Of a DNA stretch of 64,000 bases, positions 1 through 9,150 are shown one piece after another; the first letter of the stretch is position 1, and every line of letters starts with the position of its first letter. A program made the translations under genes and the position numbers. The DNA comes from Desulfobacterales bacterium (GTDB lineage: Bacteria > Desulfobacterota > Desulfobacteria > Desulfobacterales > JAAELO01), in assembly GCA_024226555.1 (NCBI GenBank), contig JAAELO010000058.1, forward strand, positions 1-64,000. The letters run 5' to 3'. Below the pieces are notes generated by a model. The model saw only the letters and a list, made by a program, of their open reading frames with translations, made no database searches and was not told the origin of the DNA.

Positions 1-146
1 AGTGCAGGATTCTCTTCCATCTCCTGAGAAACCATATCTACAAGCTCTAACCTGTTTAGCTGTAGTAGTTTAATTGCCTGCTGCAACTGTGGTGTCATTA
101 CAAGTTGCTGTGAAAGTTTAAGTTGTTGTTGTATTTCTAATGCCAT
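1..146 (-). CDS. rpoN: RNA polymerase sigma-54 factor, N-terminal fragment (runs off the left edge)
   Basis: The 48 codons visible on the minus strand start [20 protein letters not shown] and continue with [15 protein letters not shown], then EENPAL. This is the glutamine- and leucine-rich region I of sigma-54, which contacts AAA+ enhancer-binding proteins. The ATG overlaps the lptB stop by one base (TAATG), so the two are translationally coupled. The lptB-rpoN order is common in proteobacteria. The rest of the gene lies outside the window. Region I is distinctive enough for a confident call despite truncation. Confidence 0.93.
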   Translation of the reverse strand, partial: MALEIQQQLKLSQQLVMTPQLQQAIKLLQLNRLELVDMVSQEMEENPA

Positions 147-868
147 TATAGTTTAAACTCATCACCGAGATAAATTTCCCGGGCTATTTTGCTTGATGCT
201 ATTTTTTCAGGCTCACCTGATTCAATAACATTTCCATTATTTAATATATATGCTGTATCACATACACCCAAAGTTTCCCTAACATTATGATCTGAAATTA
301 AAATACCAATGCCCCTTTCTTTTAGCAGCATTATTATATTTTGAATATCTTTGACCGCAATAGGATCAACTCCTGCAAATGGTTCATCAAGTAATACAAA
401 AGTAGGATCAGTTGCAAGAACCCTTGTTATTTCAAGGCGTCTTCTTTCTCCGCCAGATAAAACACTTGCTTTTTGTTTTGACAATCTTTTAATTCTTAAA
501 TCATCAAGTAGTTTATCCGCTTTTTTATTTCTTTCAGCTTTATTTAAAGGAAGTTGCTCTAATATCGCCATAACATTTTGCATAACTGTAAGTTTTTTAA
601 AAATTGATGATTCCTGAGGAAGATACCCAATCCCTTTCCTTGCTCTTTTATACATTGGAAGAGCTGTTAAATCCTCATCATCTAAAAAAATTGATCCCTC
701 ATCAGGTTTAATCAACCCAACTGCCATATAAAATGTTGTTGTTTTACCAGCACCATTTGGACCCAAAAGTCCAACAACCTTACCACTCTCAACTTTTAAA
801 TTTACAGAGTCTGAAACTCTTCTTTCTCCATAAATTTTAACCAGATTATTTAATGATAGTATTGCCAT
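146..868 (-). CDS. lptB: LPS export ABC transporter ATPase LptB
   Basis: This 240-residue cytoplasmic ATPase powers extraction of lipopolysaccharide from the inner membrane with LptF/LptG, which are not in the window. The Walker A motif GPNGAGKTT is at about residues 36-44. The signature [11 protein letters not shown] and Walker [14 protein letters not shown] follow, with the H-loop in ISDHNVRE. The length and the ERRR signature variant match LptB rather than other ABC ATPases. It sits between lptA (15 bp gap) and rpoN (1 bp overlap) in a kdsA-kdsC-lptC-lptA-lptB-rpoN operon, which supports the assignment. Confidence 0.95.
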   Translation of the reverse strand: MAILSLNNLVKIYGERRVSDSVNLKVESGKVVGLLGPNGAGKTTTFYMAVGLIKPDEGSIFLDDEDLTALPMYKRARKGIGYLPQESSIFKKLTVMQNVMAILEQLPLNKAERNKKADKLLDDLRIKRLSKQKASVLSGGERRRLEITRVLATDPTFVLLDEPFAGVDPIAVKDIQNIIMLLKERGIGILISDHNVRETLGVCDTAYILNNGNVIESGEPEKIASSKIAREIYLGDEFKL

Positions 869-883
869 ATTATTATTTCAATA

Positions 884-1420
884 TCAAAATTTAAATCCTG
901 CTTTTTCATCAGGATTTATTATGGTATTTGCTCCTTCAACAGAAATTTTACCAGTTACTACATTATATTCTATTCTACTTCCTGAAATTCGGTTCTTACC
1001 TGTTTCAAGTAATGTGTTTTTACCAGAAAGAACCAGAATTCCAGTTAAATCTGTATAAACAGCAGATTCTGTAACAATTTTCTTATTTTCAGATATTATT
1101 ATAACACTGCCTTTGGCAATTATTTTTTTAACTTTATCATTTTTGAATTTACGAACTCTATTTTTTAATTTTTTCTGTTCACTACTTGAATAATAGAAAA
1201 CTTTAACTCTATCTGCTGAGAGTGTTGAAACTCCATATACGCCCTTAAAATTTCCAACAAACTCAATATATTGACCTTTTGTGCCAACTATAACAGAATC
1301 AGAACTAGTTGATATAGTTCTATTTTCCTTTACTGTAAGTTTTGTCTGAGCCAATACAGTTTGATTTAAAAACATTGATATAAAAATTGTAATAAAACAT
1401 ATTAATTTATAGATTTTCAC
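884..1420 (-). CDS. lptA: LptA/OstA-like periplasmic LPS transport protein
   Basis: A 178-residue protein with an N-terminal signal peptide (hydrophobic stretch to about residue 24, ending LAQ). A repetitive beta-rich body follows, of the OstA type, with segments such as GNFKGVYGVSTLSADRVKVFY and AVYTDLTGILVLSGKN. LptA forms the periplasmic bridge that carries LPS from LptC to LptD. The start is GTG, with AAGGA about 7 bases upstream, and it overlaps the end of lptC by 14 bp. Sequence identity to classical LptA looks low, so the call rests on signal peptide, OstA-like pattern and position between lptC and lptB. Confidence 0.82.
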   Translation of the reverse strand: MKIYKLICFITIFISMFLNQTVLAQTKLTVKENRTISTSSDSVIVGTKGQYIEFVGNFKGVYGVSTLSADRVKVFYYSSSEQKKLKNRVRKFKNDKVKKIIAKGSVIIISENKKIVTESAVYTDLTGILVLSGKNTLLETGKNRISGSRIEYNVVTGKISVEGANTIINPDEKAGFKF

Positions 1421-1961
1421 TAAAATATCCTTTTACCTTGCCTTTAAACTCAATCCTGTTTTCTGATAGGTTTACAACCATATTCTTAGCAATAAGCCTT
1501 GAGATGTCACTTTTGATTATAACTTTACCTGTACTGAACAAAATATTCTTACTTCTTACATATTTTAACTCTTCTGTTTCAAATGTATAAACAGCATTTT
1601 TTATCAAAACACCGCCGAAAATTTTTATATCTTTTGTACCCATATTGATCTTGGCTTCTGATGCTATTATAACAACTTTTTCTCCATCTTTGTAAAAATA
1701 AGAAAGTTCAGTTTTTATCAGTTTGACAGTCTGTTTTTTAGGAAATATTAAAGCCTTTTCAGCTTTTAAAATTCCAATTATTTTTCCTTTATTTCTTGCT
1801 GTTTGCTTAAAGTTTTTAATAGTAACAGTTGCACCTGATTCTATAATGGATATATCGGTTACATCTTTTTTTTCGTTTTTATCATCTTTATTAAAAAGAT
1901 AGAAAATAACACCAGCAATAGAGATTATAACGATTAAAATCTTAATTACTCTGGATTTCAT
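1407..1961 (-). CDS. lptC: LptC-like LPS export protein, inner-membrane anchored
   Basis: A 184-residue protein with one N-terminal membrane segment (about residues 7-24, ILIVIISIAGVIFYLF) and a periplasmic beta-jellyroll-like domain. The repeating pattern (EKALIFPKKQTVKLIKTELSYF, then KINMGTKDIKIFGGVLIKN) fits the LptC/YrbK family. LptC receives LPS from LptBFG and passes it to LptA. Its ATG overlaps the kdsC stop (ATGA), and its 3' end overlaps lptA. LptC sequences diverge strongly, so operon context carries much of the weight. Confidence 0.8.
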   Translation of the reverse strand: MKSRVIKILIVIISIAGVIFYLFNKDDKNEKKDVTDISIIESGATVTIKNFKQTARNKGKIIGILKAEKALIFPKKQTVKLIKTELSYFYKDGEKVVIIASEAKINMGTKDIKIFGGVLIKNAVYTFETEELKYVRSKNILFSTGKVIIKSDISRLIAKNMVVNLSENRIEFKGKVKGYFSENL

Positions 1962-2479
1962 TTACTGTATCTTTCTATAATACCATTTAATAGATTTTTA
2001 GATGATAATATTCTTTCACAAATTTCTCTTACTGCACCTTTTCCACCGTTAGCTTTTGTTGTAATATCAGCAATCTTTTTTAATTCATTATGAGCATCTG
2101 CAACAGCAACAGATAAACCAACACGTTTCATTGCTGGAATATCAGGAAAATCATCCCCTATGAAACAAGCATTTTCTGCATTCAGATCAAATTTAACAAG
2201 TATATCTTTTAATGCCTCTTCTTTGTCAGAGATACCATCAAAGATATGTTCTATTTTTAAATTTCTGCATCTGTGTAACAAAGCTTCAGAACTTCTTCCT
2301 GTGATTATTCCTACATCAATACCTGAGTCTTTTAGCATCCTGATGCCCAAACCATCTTTTACACTAAAAGTTTTTATCTCATTACCATTATTATCATAAT
2401 TTATACTTCCATCTGTTAAAACACCATCAACATCTAATAATAGTAATTGTATATCCTGAAGTTTTTTTTCAATATCCAT
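1958..2479 (-). CDS. kdsC: 3-deoxy-D-manno-octulosonate 8-phosphate phosphatase KdsC
   Basis: A 173-residue HAD-superfamily phosphatase without a cap domain, the size typical of tetrameric KdsC. Motif I is LLLDVDGVLTDG (nucleophile Asp at about residue 16), motif II is GIITGRSSEAL, and motifs III/IV include GDDFPDIPAMKRVGLSVAVADAH. It removes phosphate from Kdo-8-phosphate to give Kdo for LPS inner core. It lies 5 bp after kdsA, which makes its substrate, and overlaps lptC by 4 bp. Confidence 0.95.
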   Translation of the reverse strand: MDIEKKLQDIQLLLLDVDGVLTDGSINYDNNGNEIKTFSVKDGLGIRMLKDSGIDVGIITGRSSEALLHRCRNLKIEHIFDGISDKEEALKDILVKFDLNAENACFIGDDFPDIPAMKRVGLSVAVADAHNELKKIADITTKANGGKGAVREICERILSSKNLLNGIIERYSK

Positions 2480-2484
2480 ACTAA

Positions 2485-3300
2485 TTAAGAGACCTTCCTG
2501 ATTTTAATTAAACTTGTTAAAATATCCTCAAGATTTTCAAGTTTTAATGAATTAGGACCATCACAAAGAGCTTTGTCAGGATCCTTATGAACTTCAAGAA
2601 AAATAGCGTCAACACCTACTGCAATAGCAGCTTTTGCTAAAACAGGGGCAAATTCTCTATTGCCACCAGACTTTCCACCTTGTCCTCCTGGGATCTGAAC
2701 ACTATGTGTTGCATCAAAAACAACAGGATAACCTAACTCCTGCATTATTTTGATGCCTCTAAAATCAACTACAAGATTGTTGTACCCGAAACAACTACCT
2801 CTTTCTGTTAATAAAATATTATCATTTCCATAAGATTTTATTTTTTCTACAACATTTTTCATATCAAGAGGAGATAAAAACTGACCTTTTTTTACATTAA
2901 CTATTTTGCCAGTTTCCGATGCAGCTTTTAGCAAACTTGTCTGACGACATAAAAATGCAGGTATCTGTATAATATCGAGAACATCAGCTGCTTTATCAAC
3001 CTCATCAACAGTATGAATATCTGAAATTACCGGAATATTTAATTCATATTTGATTTTCTTTAAAATACTTAAACCTTCATCAACGCCAGGTCCTGTATAA
3101 CTGGTTACAGATGTTCTATTATCTTTTAAGTAAGAAGCTTTAAAAATATAATTAAATTTAAGTTTGTTTGAAAGTTTTTTTAAAAACTCTGCTATTTCAA
3201 AAGCTGATTCATAATTTTCAAGTACGCAGGGACCTGATATAATGGTCAGTGGGTTATTTTGTCCTATTTCAAAACCACACATTTTTATAGTTTTGTACAT
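2485..3300 (-). CDS. kdsA: 3-deoxy-8-phosphooctulonate synthase KdsA
   Basis: A 271-residue TIM-barrel enzyme that condenses phosphoenolpyruvate and arabinose 5-phosphate to Kdo-8-phosphate. Recognisable blocks are ISGPCVLENYE near the N terminus, FKASYLKDNRTS, GPGVDEGL, IPAFLCRQTSLL, the KKGQFLSPLDM loop, and FDATHSVQIPGG. The Cys before the RQT block and the CDGPNSL tail may indicate a metal-dependent form, but this is inferred. It is the first gene of the minus-strand LPS operon. AAAGGA precedes the ATG, and the 196-bp gap to the divergent M23 gene should hold its promoter. Confidence 0.95.
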   Translation of the reverse strand: MYKTIKMCGFEIGQNNPLTIISGPCVLENYESAFEIAEFLKKLSNKLKFNYIFKASYLKDNRTSVTSYTGPGVDEGLSILKKIKYELNIPVISDIHTVDEVDKAADVLDIIQIPAFLCRQTSLLKAASETGKIVNVKKGQFLSPLDMKNVVEKIKSYGNDNILLTERGSCFGYNNLVVDFRGIKIMQELGYPVVFDATHSVQIPGGQGGKSGGNREFAPVLAKAAIAVGVDAIFLEVHKDPDKALCDGPNSLKLENLEDILTSLIKIRKVS

Positions 3301-3496
3301 TATATTTCCTTTCTAAACATGAACTTTTAAATAAAATTCTTTTTAGCATCTTTAGCATTCTTTTAAAAGAATATGTAACTAACATTATCGGTAAATTGCT
3401 CTTTATTTTTATTATCAAAACACTCCTTGATTGATTTTCTATAAACTGATATTAATTTGGATTAATTTTATTCCGATTTAATGGGGGTTTAAAGCT

Positions 3497-4843
3497 TTGA
3501 GATCAAAACAAAAATCATGGAAAAAGTTTTTAATAATTATTGCTATAATATTGATGGTTCCAACAATCTGGTTATTAATACAGCGTATGGAAGGGGAACC
3601 TCCAAAGGTTAATGTTGAACTATCATCTGAATATTTAGGAAAAAAAGGAATTATAGAATTACAAATTTCAGATTTCAAATCCGGAGTCAAGAAAGTATGG
3701 GTATCAATTTTCAAAGACGGAAAAGAATCTGTTATTTTTAATGAATCCTACAGTAAAGATAATTTCTTTAAAGCTGGTAAAATAAAGACAAAATCAATTA
3801 CTGTTGCTTTATCTCCTGAAAAAATTGGTATTAATGATGGAGCTGCAATTATCAGAATCGCTGTGTGGGACCATTCATGGAGACTTAATAAAACTTACCT
3901 TGAAAGAAAAGTTATTGTAGATACAACTCCACCAGAGGTAGATGTTTTAAGCAGATTTCATAGAATTTATAGGGGTGGAACAGGATTTGTTATTTATCAA
4001 ATACCTGAAGAAGGAACACAAAATGGTGTTGTCGTTGGAGAAAATTTCTTTCCTGGATATTCCGGAAATTTTAAAAACAAAAATATATACATGTCTTTTT
4101 TTGCGATATCACACAAACAGAAAACAAAATCAAAAATTTATTTAAAGGTTACAGATAGAGCAGGAAATATAAGGTTGAAAGGATTTGCGCATAAAATTAT
4201 TCCTCGAAACAACAGGAGAGACAAAATAAGACTCTCTGATAATTTTTTAAAATGGAAACTTCCTCAGTTTGATACTGATAAAAAAGCACCTCTTTTAAAA
4301 CAGTTTTTATATGTTAATAGAGAAATCAGAAAACATAATGGTATTGAAATCACTTCGCAAGGTAATAAAAGTATCAATAAATTATTGTGGAAAAACAGAT
4401 TTTTAAGATTACCTGGTGCATCAAACAGAGCAAAATATGGCGATTACAGAAGTTATTATTACAAAGGTAGAATTGTAGATTACCAATATCACCTTGGTAT
4501 TGACCTTGCATCAAACAAAAATGCTCCGGTACCAGCAGCTAATAGTGGTATTATCGTACTTGAAAAAAAAATAGGAATCTACGGGAAGACAGTTGTTATA
4601 GATCATGGTTTCGGCCTTTTCTCAACCTATTCCCACCTTTCTATGGTCTTTGTAAAAAAAGGCGACTCTGTTAAAAGGGGAGAAATTATTGGAAGAACCG
4701 GTATTACAGGTATGACTGGTGGTGACCATCTGCATTATGGTATGTATGTTAACAATGTTTTTGTTAATCCTATTGAATGGTGGGATACAAAATGGATTGA
4801 AAACAATATATTATCTAAAATAGAACAGGTCGAATCTAATTAA
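3497..4843 (+). CDS. Membrane-anchored M23 family metallopeptidase
   Basis: A 448-residue protein with one N-terminal membrane anchor (about residues 11-28). An extracytoplasmic beta-rich region follows, containing a PKVNVELSSEYLGKKG block and a VDTTPPEVDVLS segment of Ig-like character. The C-terminal LytM/M23 domain spans about residues 325-435. Zinc-ligand motifs are HLGIDLAS and DHLHYGMYV, with YSHLSM between them. Such proteins cleave peptidoglycan cross-links or, when inactive, activate amidases; here the ligands look intact. The start is TTG with GGGGG about 10 bases upstream. Transcription diverges from kdsA, so it may be envelope-linked. Confidence 0.85.
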   Translation: MRSKQKSWKKFLIIIAIILMVPTIWLLIQRMEGEPPKVNVELSSEYLGKKGIIELQISDFKSGVKKVWVSIFKDGKESVIFNESYSKDNFFKAGKIKTKSITVALSPEKIGINDGAAIIRIAVWDHSWRLNKTYLERKVIVDTTPPEVDVLSRFHRIYRGGTGFVIYQIPEEGTQNGVVVGENFFPGYSGNFKNKNIYMSFFAISHKQKTKSKIYLKVTDRAGNIRLKGFAHKIIPRNNRRDKIRLSDNFLKWKLPQFDTDKKAPLLKQFLYVNREIRKHNGIEITSQGNKSINKLLWKNRFLRLPGASNRAKYGDYRSYYYKGRIVDYQYHLGIDLASNKNAPVPAANSGIIVLEKKIGIYGKTVVIDHGFGLFSTYSHLSMVFVKKGDSVKRGEIIGRTGITGMTGGDHLHYGMYVNNVFVNPIEWWDTKWIENNILSKIEQVESN

Positions 4844-4878
4844 TCATTTAATAAAAAATTAGAAATTAGGCGTTAAAA

Positions 4879-6069
4879 ATGACAAAAAAATTTAAAGTTA
4901 ATAAAAGTTTCAAAGAAATTAATGAAAAGATTAAATCCGGTAAAGTTGTTGTAGTTACAGCTGAGGAAATAATAGATATTGTTGAAAAGGAAGGGCCTGT
5001 TAAAGCAGCTGAAAAGGTTGATGTTGTGACAACAGGTACTTTTGCTCCAATGTGTTCATCGGGAGCTTTTTTAAGCCTTGGCCACTCTCAACCAGGAACA
5101 AAAATTTCTGAAACTCTTCTAAATAATGTTCCGGCATACTCTGGAATTGCAGCTGTTGATTGTTATATTGGAGCAACTGAACCGTGCCTTGATGATCCTC
5201 TTAATAAAGTACATCCGGGTGAATTTAATTATGGTGGTGGACATGTACTTCAGGATCTTGTTGCTGGAAAAGAAGTTTATCTTGATGCTAAAGCATATGG
5301 TACAACATGTTATCCGAGTAAAGAGTATGAAAAAAAATTCACCTTAGATACAATACCTAACGCTACTCTTTGCAACCCAAGAAATGGATACCAAAATTAT
5401 AATTGTGCAGTGAATCTTACCCAAAAAACTATATATACTTACATGGGTACTTTGAAACCTAAAGGTGCAAATGCTAATTATTGCTCATCTGGTGAATTAA
5501 GTCCTCTCTTTAATGACCCATTATACAAAACTATAGGTATGGGAACCAGAATATTTTTAGGCGGCGGTGTTGGATACATTACTTTTGACGGTACCCAGCA
5601 TAAACCAGATGTTGAGAGAACAAAGAAAGGAATTCCATGCTCTCCTGCCGGTACTTTATTTGTTATGGGTGATTTAAAACAAATGAATGAAGAGTTTCTT
5701 ATGGGTGTTAGTTTAAGGGGTTATGGTTGTTCTCTTTCTGTTGGATTAGGTATTCCAATACCTATTTTAAATGAGGAGATGGCAGAATTTACATCTATTT
5801 CGGATAAAGATATTTATACAAATGTCGTAGATTATGGAAACGATTACCCTAAGGGTATATCAAATCCTCTTAGAAGAGTTAGTTATGCAGAACTTAAGAG
5901 TGGTAGTTTTGAACTAAATGGAAAAAATGTACAAACAGCTCCTCTTTCAAGTATGGTAAAAGCACGTAAAATTGCTGAATCTCTAAAAGAATGGATATCT
6001 GATGGAAAATTCTTTTTAGGAGAACCTCAGTTTAATTTAACCGGGCCTATGAATATGAATAATAAATAA
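4879..6069 (+). CDS. Homocysteine biosynthesis protein, DUF39 / HcyBio family
   Basis: A 396-residue protein recognised by VVTTGTFAPMCSSGAFLSLG near residue 45, GEFNYGGGHVLQDLVAGK, CNPRNGYQNYNCAVN and GTRIFLGGGVGYI. In methanogens and sulfate reducers this family makes homocysteine from aspartate semialdehyde and a sulfur donor in anaerobic cells. Conserved Cys residues in the MCSSG and NYNCAVN blocks are candidate sulfur carriers. The NIL/ferredoxin-like partner known from methanogens is not next to it here; the next gene is pyrB, 18 bp downstream. Family membership is confident, while the exact reaction is known only from a few organisms. Confidence 0.88.
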   Translation: MTKKFKVNKSFKEINEKIKSGKVVVVTAEEIIDIVEKEGPVKAAEKVDVVTTGTFAPMCSSGAFLSLGHSQPGTKISETLLNNVPAYSGIAAVDCYIGATEPCLDDPLNKVHPGEFNYGGGHVLQDLVAGKEVYLDAKAYGTTCYPSKEYEKKFTLDTIPNATLCNPRNGYQNYNCAVNLTQKTIYTYMGTLKPKGANANYCSSGELSPLFNDPLYKTIGMGTRIFLGGGVGYITFDGTQHKPDVERTKKGIPCSPAGTLFVMGDLKQMNEEFLMGVSLRGYGCSLSVGLGIPIPILNEEMAEFTSISDKDIYTNVVDYGNDYPKGISNPLRRVSYAELKSGSFELNGKNVQTAPLSSMVKARKIAESLKEWISDGKFFLGEPQFNLTGPMNMNNK

Positions 6070-6087
6070 AAAAATTATGAGGAACTG

Positions 6088-7008
6088 ATGAGTTTTAATA
6101 AAAAGCATATTCTTGACATTGGTTCATTAAGTCATGAAGAGATAACACATATTTTAGATACTGCAGATTCAATGAAAGAGATATCTGAAAGACCTGTTAA
6201 AAAAGTTCCTACTTTAAGAGGAAAAACAATAATATTGTTTTTCCATGAACCAAGTACAAGAACAAAAGTTTCATTTGATATTGCAGCTAAAAGACTGAGT
6301 GCTGATAGTATTTCCATATCATCTTCAGGAAGTAGTATGGTTAAAGGTGAAACGTTGATAGATACTGCAAAAAATCTTCAGGCTATGAGACCAGATATTG
6401 TTGTAATGAGGCATTCATCATCAGGTGCGTCAAATATTCTCTCAAAAGTACTTGATACTTCTGTCATTAATGCTGGAGACGGTATGCATGCTCATCCATC
6501 TCAATCTTTACTTGATATGATGAGCATTAGAGAGGTTAAAGGCGATCTTAAAGGTTTAAAAGTTGCTATTATTGGAGATATTGCTCATAGTCGTGTAGCC
6601 AGATCCAATATGGAAGGCTTAAAAACAATGGGGGCAGAAGTTATTATCTCCGGCCCTCCTACAATGATTCCAATTGGTATTGAATCATATGGAGTTAAAG
6701 TCACATACGATGTTAATGAGGCTGTTGCTGGTGCAGATGTTATTATAATGCTAAGAATCCAGAAAGAGAGGCAGGAAAACTTTCTTTTTTCAACAGAGAG
6801 AGAATATTCCAAAACATTTGGTTTGAATGAAGATAGGCTTAAACTCGCTGATCCAAATGTTCTTATAATGCATCCTGGTCCTATGAATAGAGGCGTTGAA
6901 ATTAGTAATGAGGTTGCAGATGGCCCATACTCAGTTATTTTAGAACAGGTAACAAATGGTGTTGCTCTGAGAATGGCTCTTTTTTACCTTTTAGCCGGAG
7001 TTTCTTAA
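6088..7008 (+). CDS. pyrB: Aspartate carbamoyltransferase catalytic subunit PyrB
   Basis: A 306-residue enzyme that joins carbamoyl phosphate and aspartate in pyrimidine synthesis. The carbamoyl-phosphate loop is FFHEPSTRTKVSF (about residues 50-62). The HPSQSLLDM block and the C-terminal MHPGPMNRGVEI motif are typical of ATCase and separate it from ornithine carbamoyltransferase. It is fused end to end with pyrC (TAA directly followed by ATG). No pyrI regulatory subunit is visible. Confidence 0.96.
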   Translation: MSFNKKHILDIGSLSHEEITHILDTADSMKEISERPVKKVPTLRGKTIILFFHEPSTRTKVSFDIAAKRLSADSISISSSGSSMVKGETLIDTAKNLQAMRPDIVVMRHSSSGASNILSKVLDTSVINAGDGMHAHPSQSLLDMMSIREVKGDLKGLKVAIIGDIAHSRVARSNMEGLKTMGAEVIISGPPTMIPIGIESYGVKVTYDVNEAVAGADVIIMLRIQKERQENFLFSTEREYSKTFGLNEDRLKLADPNVLIMHPGPMNRGVEISNEVADGPYSVILEQVTNGVALRMALFYLLAGVS

Positions 7009-8271
7009 ATGAATAAAATAATTCGTGGTGGCAGAGTTCTTGACCCCGGTAATATAGATTCAATACAGGATATTTATATAAAAAACGGGCTTATTTCTGA
7101 AGCTTTTCCTGATTCAGAAGCAAATGAGATAATAGATGCAAAAAATCTTATTATTACACCTGGTTTAATTGACATGCATGTCCATTTAAGAGAGCCGGGA
7201 CATGAGTATAAAGAAACAATTGAAACAGGATGCCATTCTGCAGCAGCTGGTGGTTTCACAGCAGTTTGTTCAATGCCTAACACAAACCCTGTTAATGACA
7301 ATCCTCAAACTACCAGATTTATTATAAAAAAAGCATCTGAAGCAGGTTTTTCAAGAGTTTATCCTGTTGGTGCTATAAGTAACAATTTAAATGGCCAAAA
7401 AATGTGTGAATATGGTGATCTTAAACAAGCTGGAGCTATTGCTATTTCAGATGATGGAATGCCGGTTGAAAACGGAATGCTCATGAGGAGAGCTTTTGAA
7501 TATGCGAAAGCCTTTGATTTGTTGGTTATATCACACTGTGAAGATCTCAATCTTGCTGCAAATGGCTCTATGAATGAAGGAGAAACCTCAACAAAACTTG
7601 GTCTTGTTGGAATACCAAATATTTCAGAAAGTTTAGTTGTTTCAAGGGATATTGGACTTTGTGAACTCGCTGATGGAAAACTTCATATAGCTCATGTAAG
7701 TACAGAAGAATCTGTAAATGTTATTAGAGATGCAAAAAAAAGAGGTATAAAAGTAACCTGTGAGACAGCTCCACATTACTTTACCTTAACTGACAAGTCA
7801 GTTGGTGATTATGACACACATGCCAAAATGAATCCTCCCCTTAGATCTGAAAATGACAGATTAGCAATAATTACAGGGTTAAAAGATGGTACTATTGATA
7901 TAATTGCAACTGATCACGCTCCTCACTCGGCTTTAGAAAAGGATGTGGAATTTGATAAAGCTGCGAACGGAATAATTGGTTTAGAAACTTCCCTTTCATT
8001 AGGTCTTAAGTTAGTTATTGACAAGCAAATTAATTTAGATGATCTAATAGTAAAAATGTCAAAGTCTCCTGCATCAATTTTAGGTATTGATAATTCGATT
8101 AAAATTGGTAATAATGCTGACTTGACATTAATTGATCTTTCAAGAGAGTTTTTAGTTGATTCAAATGAATTTAAATCTAAAAGTAAAAATTCTCCTTTTG
8201 TTGGATGGAAATTAAAAGGTCAGGCGGTAAAAACTATTGTTTCAGGAAATGTGGTTTTTGATAGACATTAA
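7009..8271 (+). CDS. pyrC: Dihydroorotase PyrC (class I type)
   Basis: A 420-residue amidohydrolase that closes N-carbamoyl-aspartate to dihydroorotate. Metal-binding HVHLREPGHEYKE lies near residue 57. CSMPNTNPVND, ISHCEDL, AHVSTEES and the catalytic ATDHAPHS follow in order. The length and HVHLREPG motif mark the longer class I form found next to pyrB in many bacteria. It starts directly at the pyrB stop, so the two are surely co-transcribed. Confidence 0.96.
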   Translation: MNKIIRGGRVLDPGNIDSIQDIYIKNGLISEAFPDSEANEIIDAKNLIITPGLIDMHVHLREPGHEYKETIETGCHSAAAGGFTAVCSMPNTNPVNDNPQTTRFIIKKASEAGFSRVYPVGAISNNLNGQKMCEYGDLKQAGAIAISDDGMPVENGMLMRRAFEYAKAFDLLVISHCEDLNLAANGSMNEGETSTKLGLVGIPNISESLVVSRDIGLCELADGKLHIAHVSTEESVNVIRDAKKRGIKVTCETAPHYFTLTDKSVGDYDTHAKMNPPLRSENDRLAIITGLKDGTIDIIATDHAPHSALEKDVEFDKAANGIIGLETSLSLGLKLVIDKQINLDDLIVKMSKSPASILGIDNSIKIGNNADLTLIDLSREFLVDSNEFKSKSKNSPFVGWKLKGQAVKTIVSGNVVFDRH

Positions 8272-8286
8272 TCTTTAAGGATTGCT

Positions 8287-8658
8287 ATGACACACAATTA
8301 TGATAAAGGTTTTACTTTAATAGAACTGCTTGTTGTAATATGTATTATTGGTCTGATTCTAACAGTTGCAACTCCAATGTATAGCGAATACAAAAAAAGG
8401 GGTTACATATCTACCATGAAAAGTGACCTTAATATTATTCGGACTGCACAGGAACTTTATTATTCTGAAAATGATAATTACCTTGCAGTTGGTGACTTGA
8501 AAGAGGAATTAACCTCTTACGGATTTAAAAATTTTTCTAATGGAAATTCTGCAGGGATTGAAGTTTTAGAAAATGAATATACAGTTACAGTTTCTTCATC
8601 CAAAACTTCTTCTAAAGTGTTATACAGTAGTAAGACTGGTTTAACTGAATTGAAATGA
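8287..8658 (+). CDS. Type IV pilin-like protein (prepilin)
   Basis: A 123-residue protein with a short leader, MTHNYDKG, followed by FTLIELLVVICIIGLILTVA, the class III prepilin motif with Glu at mature position 5. PilD-type peptidase would cut after the Gly and methylate the Phe. The rest is a small globular domain (QELYYSENDNYLAV) as in minor pilins and type II pseudopilins. No other pilus or secretion gene is near. It sits 15 bp after pyrC and may simply be carried in that operon. Confidence 0.88.
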   Translation: MTHNYDKGFTLIELLVVICIIGLILTVATPMYSEYKKRGYISTMKSDLNIIRTAQELYYSENDNYLAVGDLKEELTSYGFKNFSNGNSAGIEVLENEYTVTVSSSKTSSKVLYSSKTGLTELK

Positions 8659-8679
8659 TAACTATCAAGAGGAGATCCT

Positions 8680-9132
8680 ATGAAAAAAATACTCTTAACC
8701 ATAATTGTAATAATATTACTAACTTCTTCAGGTTGTATTAATACTATTAAGAAAAAAAGTGGTGATAAGATCGACCCTGATAGTCCAAAACCGTCATATT
8801 TCAATTTTCCTGATGTCTTAATACCGCTTGAACTTACAAAAGACAGAGAAGGGTCTGTTATCTATATGAACTCTAACACTAAAGCCGGAGTGCTAAACCT
8901 TACAGGAAAAGCAACTTTTGGTTATCTCATAGATTTTTTTAAAGAAAATATGGATAAAGATAACTGGCATTTAGTTAGTGAAAATGAAACATCAACAAGA
9001 ATGATTTTAATGTTCAGGAAAAAATGCAGATGGAGCATTATTGATATAGATGGAGATTCTTCAACCGCAAGGGTTTCTATCTGGGTTACACCTTCATCAA
9101 CATCTGCTAAACCTATTGGGCTTTTGAAATAG
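8680..9132 (+). CDS. Predicted lipoprotein, function unknown
   Basis: A 150-residue protein with a signal sequence and lipobox LTSSGC at about residues 14-19, so a lipid-anchored envelope protein is predicted. The mature part has a basic linker and a compact domain (ELTKDREGSVIYMNSNTK, then GYLIDFFKENMDKDNWHLVS) with a typical alternating alpha/beta pattern. It lies between the prepilin and coaBC at about 20-bp spacings, in the same operon. I do not recognise a named family. Confidence 0.75.
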   Translation: MKKILLTIIVIILLTSSGCINTIKKKSGDKIDPDSPKPSYFNFPDVLIPLELTKDREGSVIYMNSNTKAGVLNLTGKATFGYLIDFFKENMDKDNWHLVSENETSTRMILMFRKKCRWSIIDIDGDSSTARVSIWVTPSSTSAKPIGLLK

Positions 9133-9150
9133 TTTTAAAAGGATTTATAT

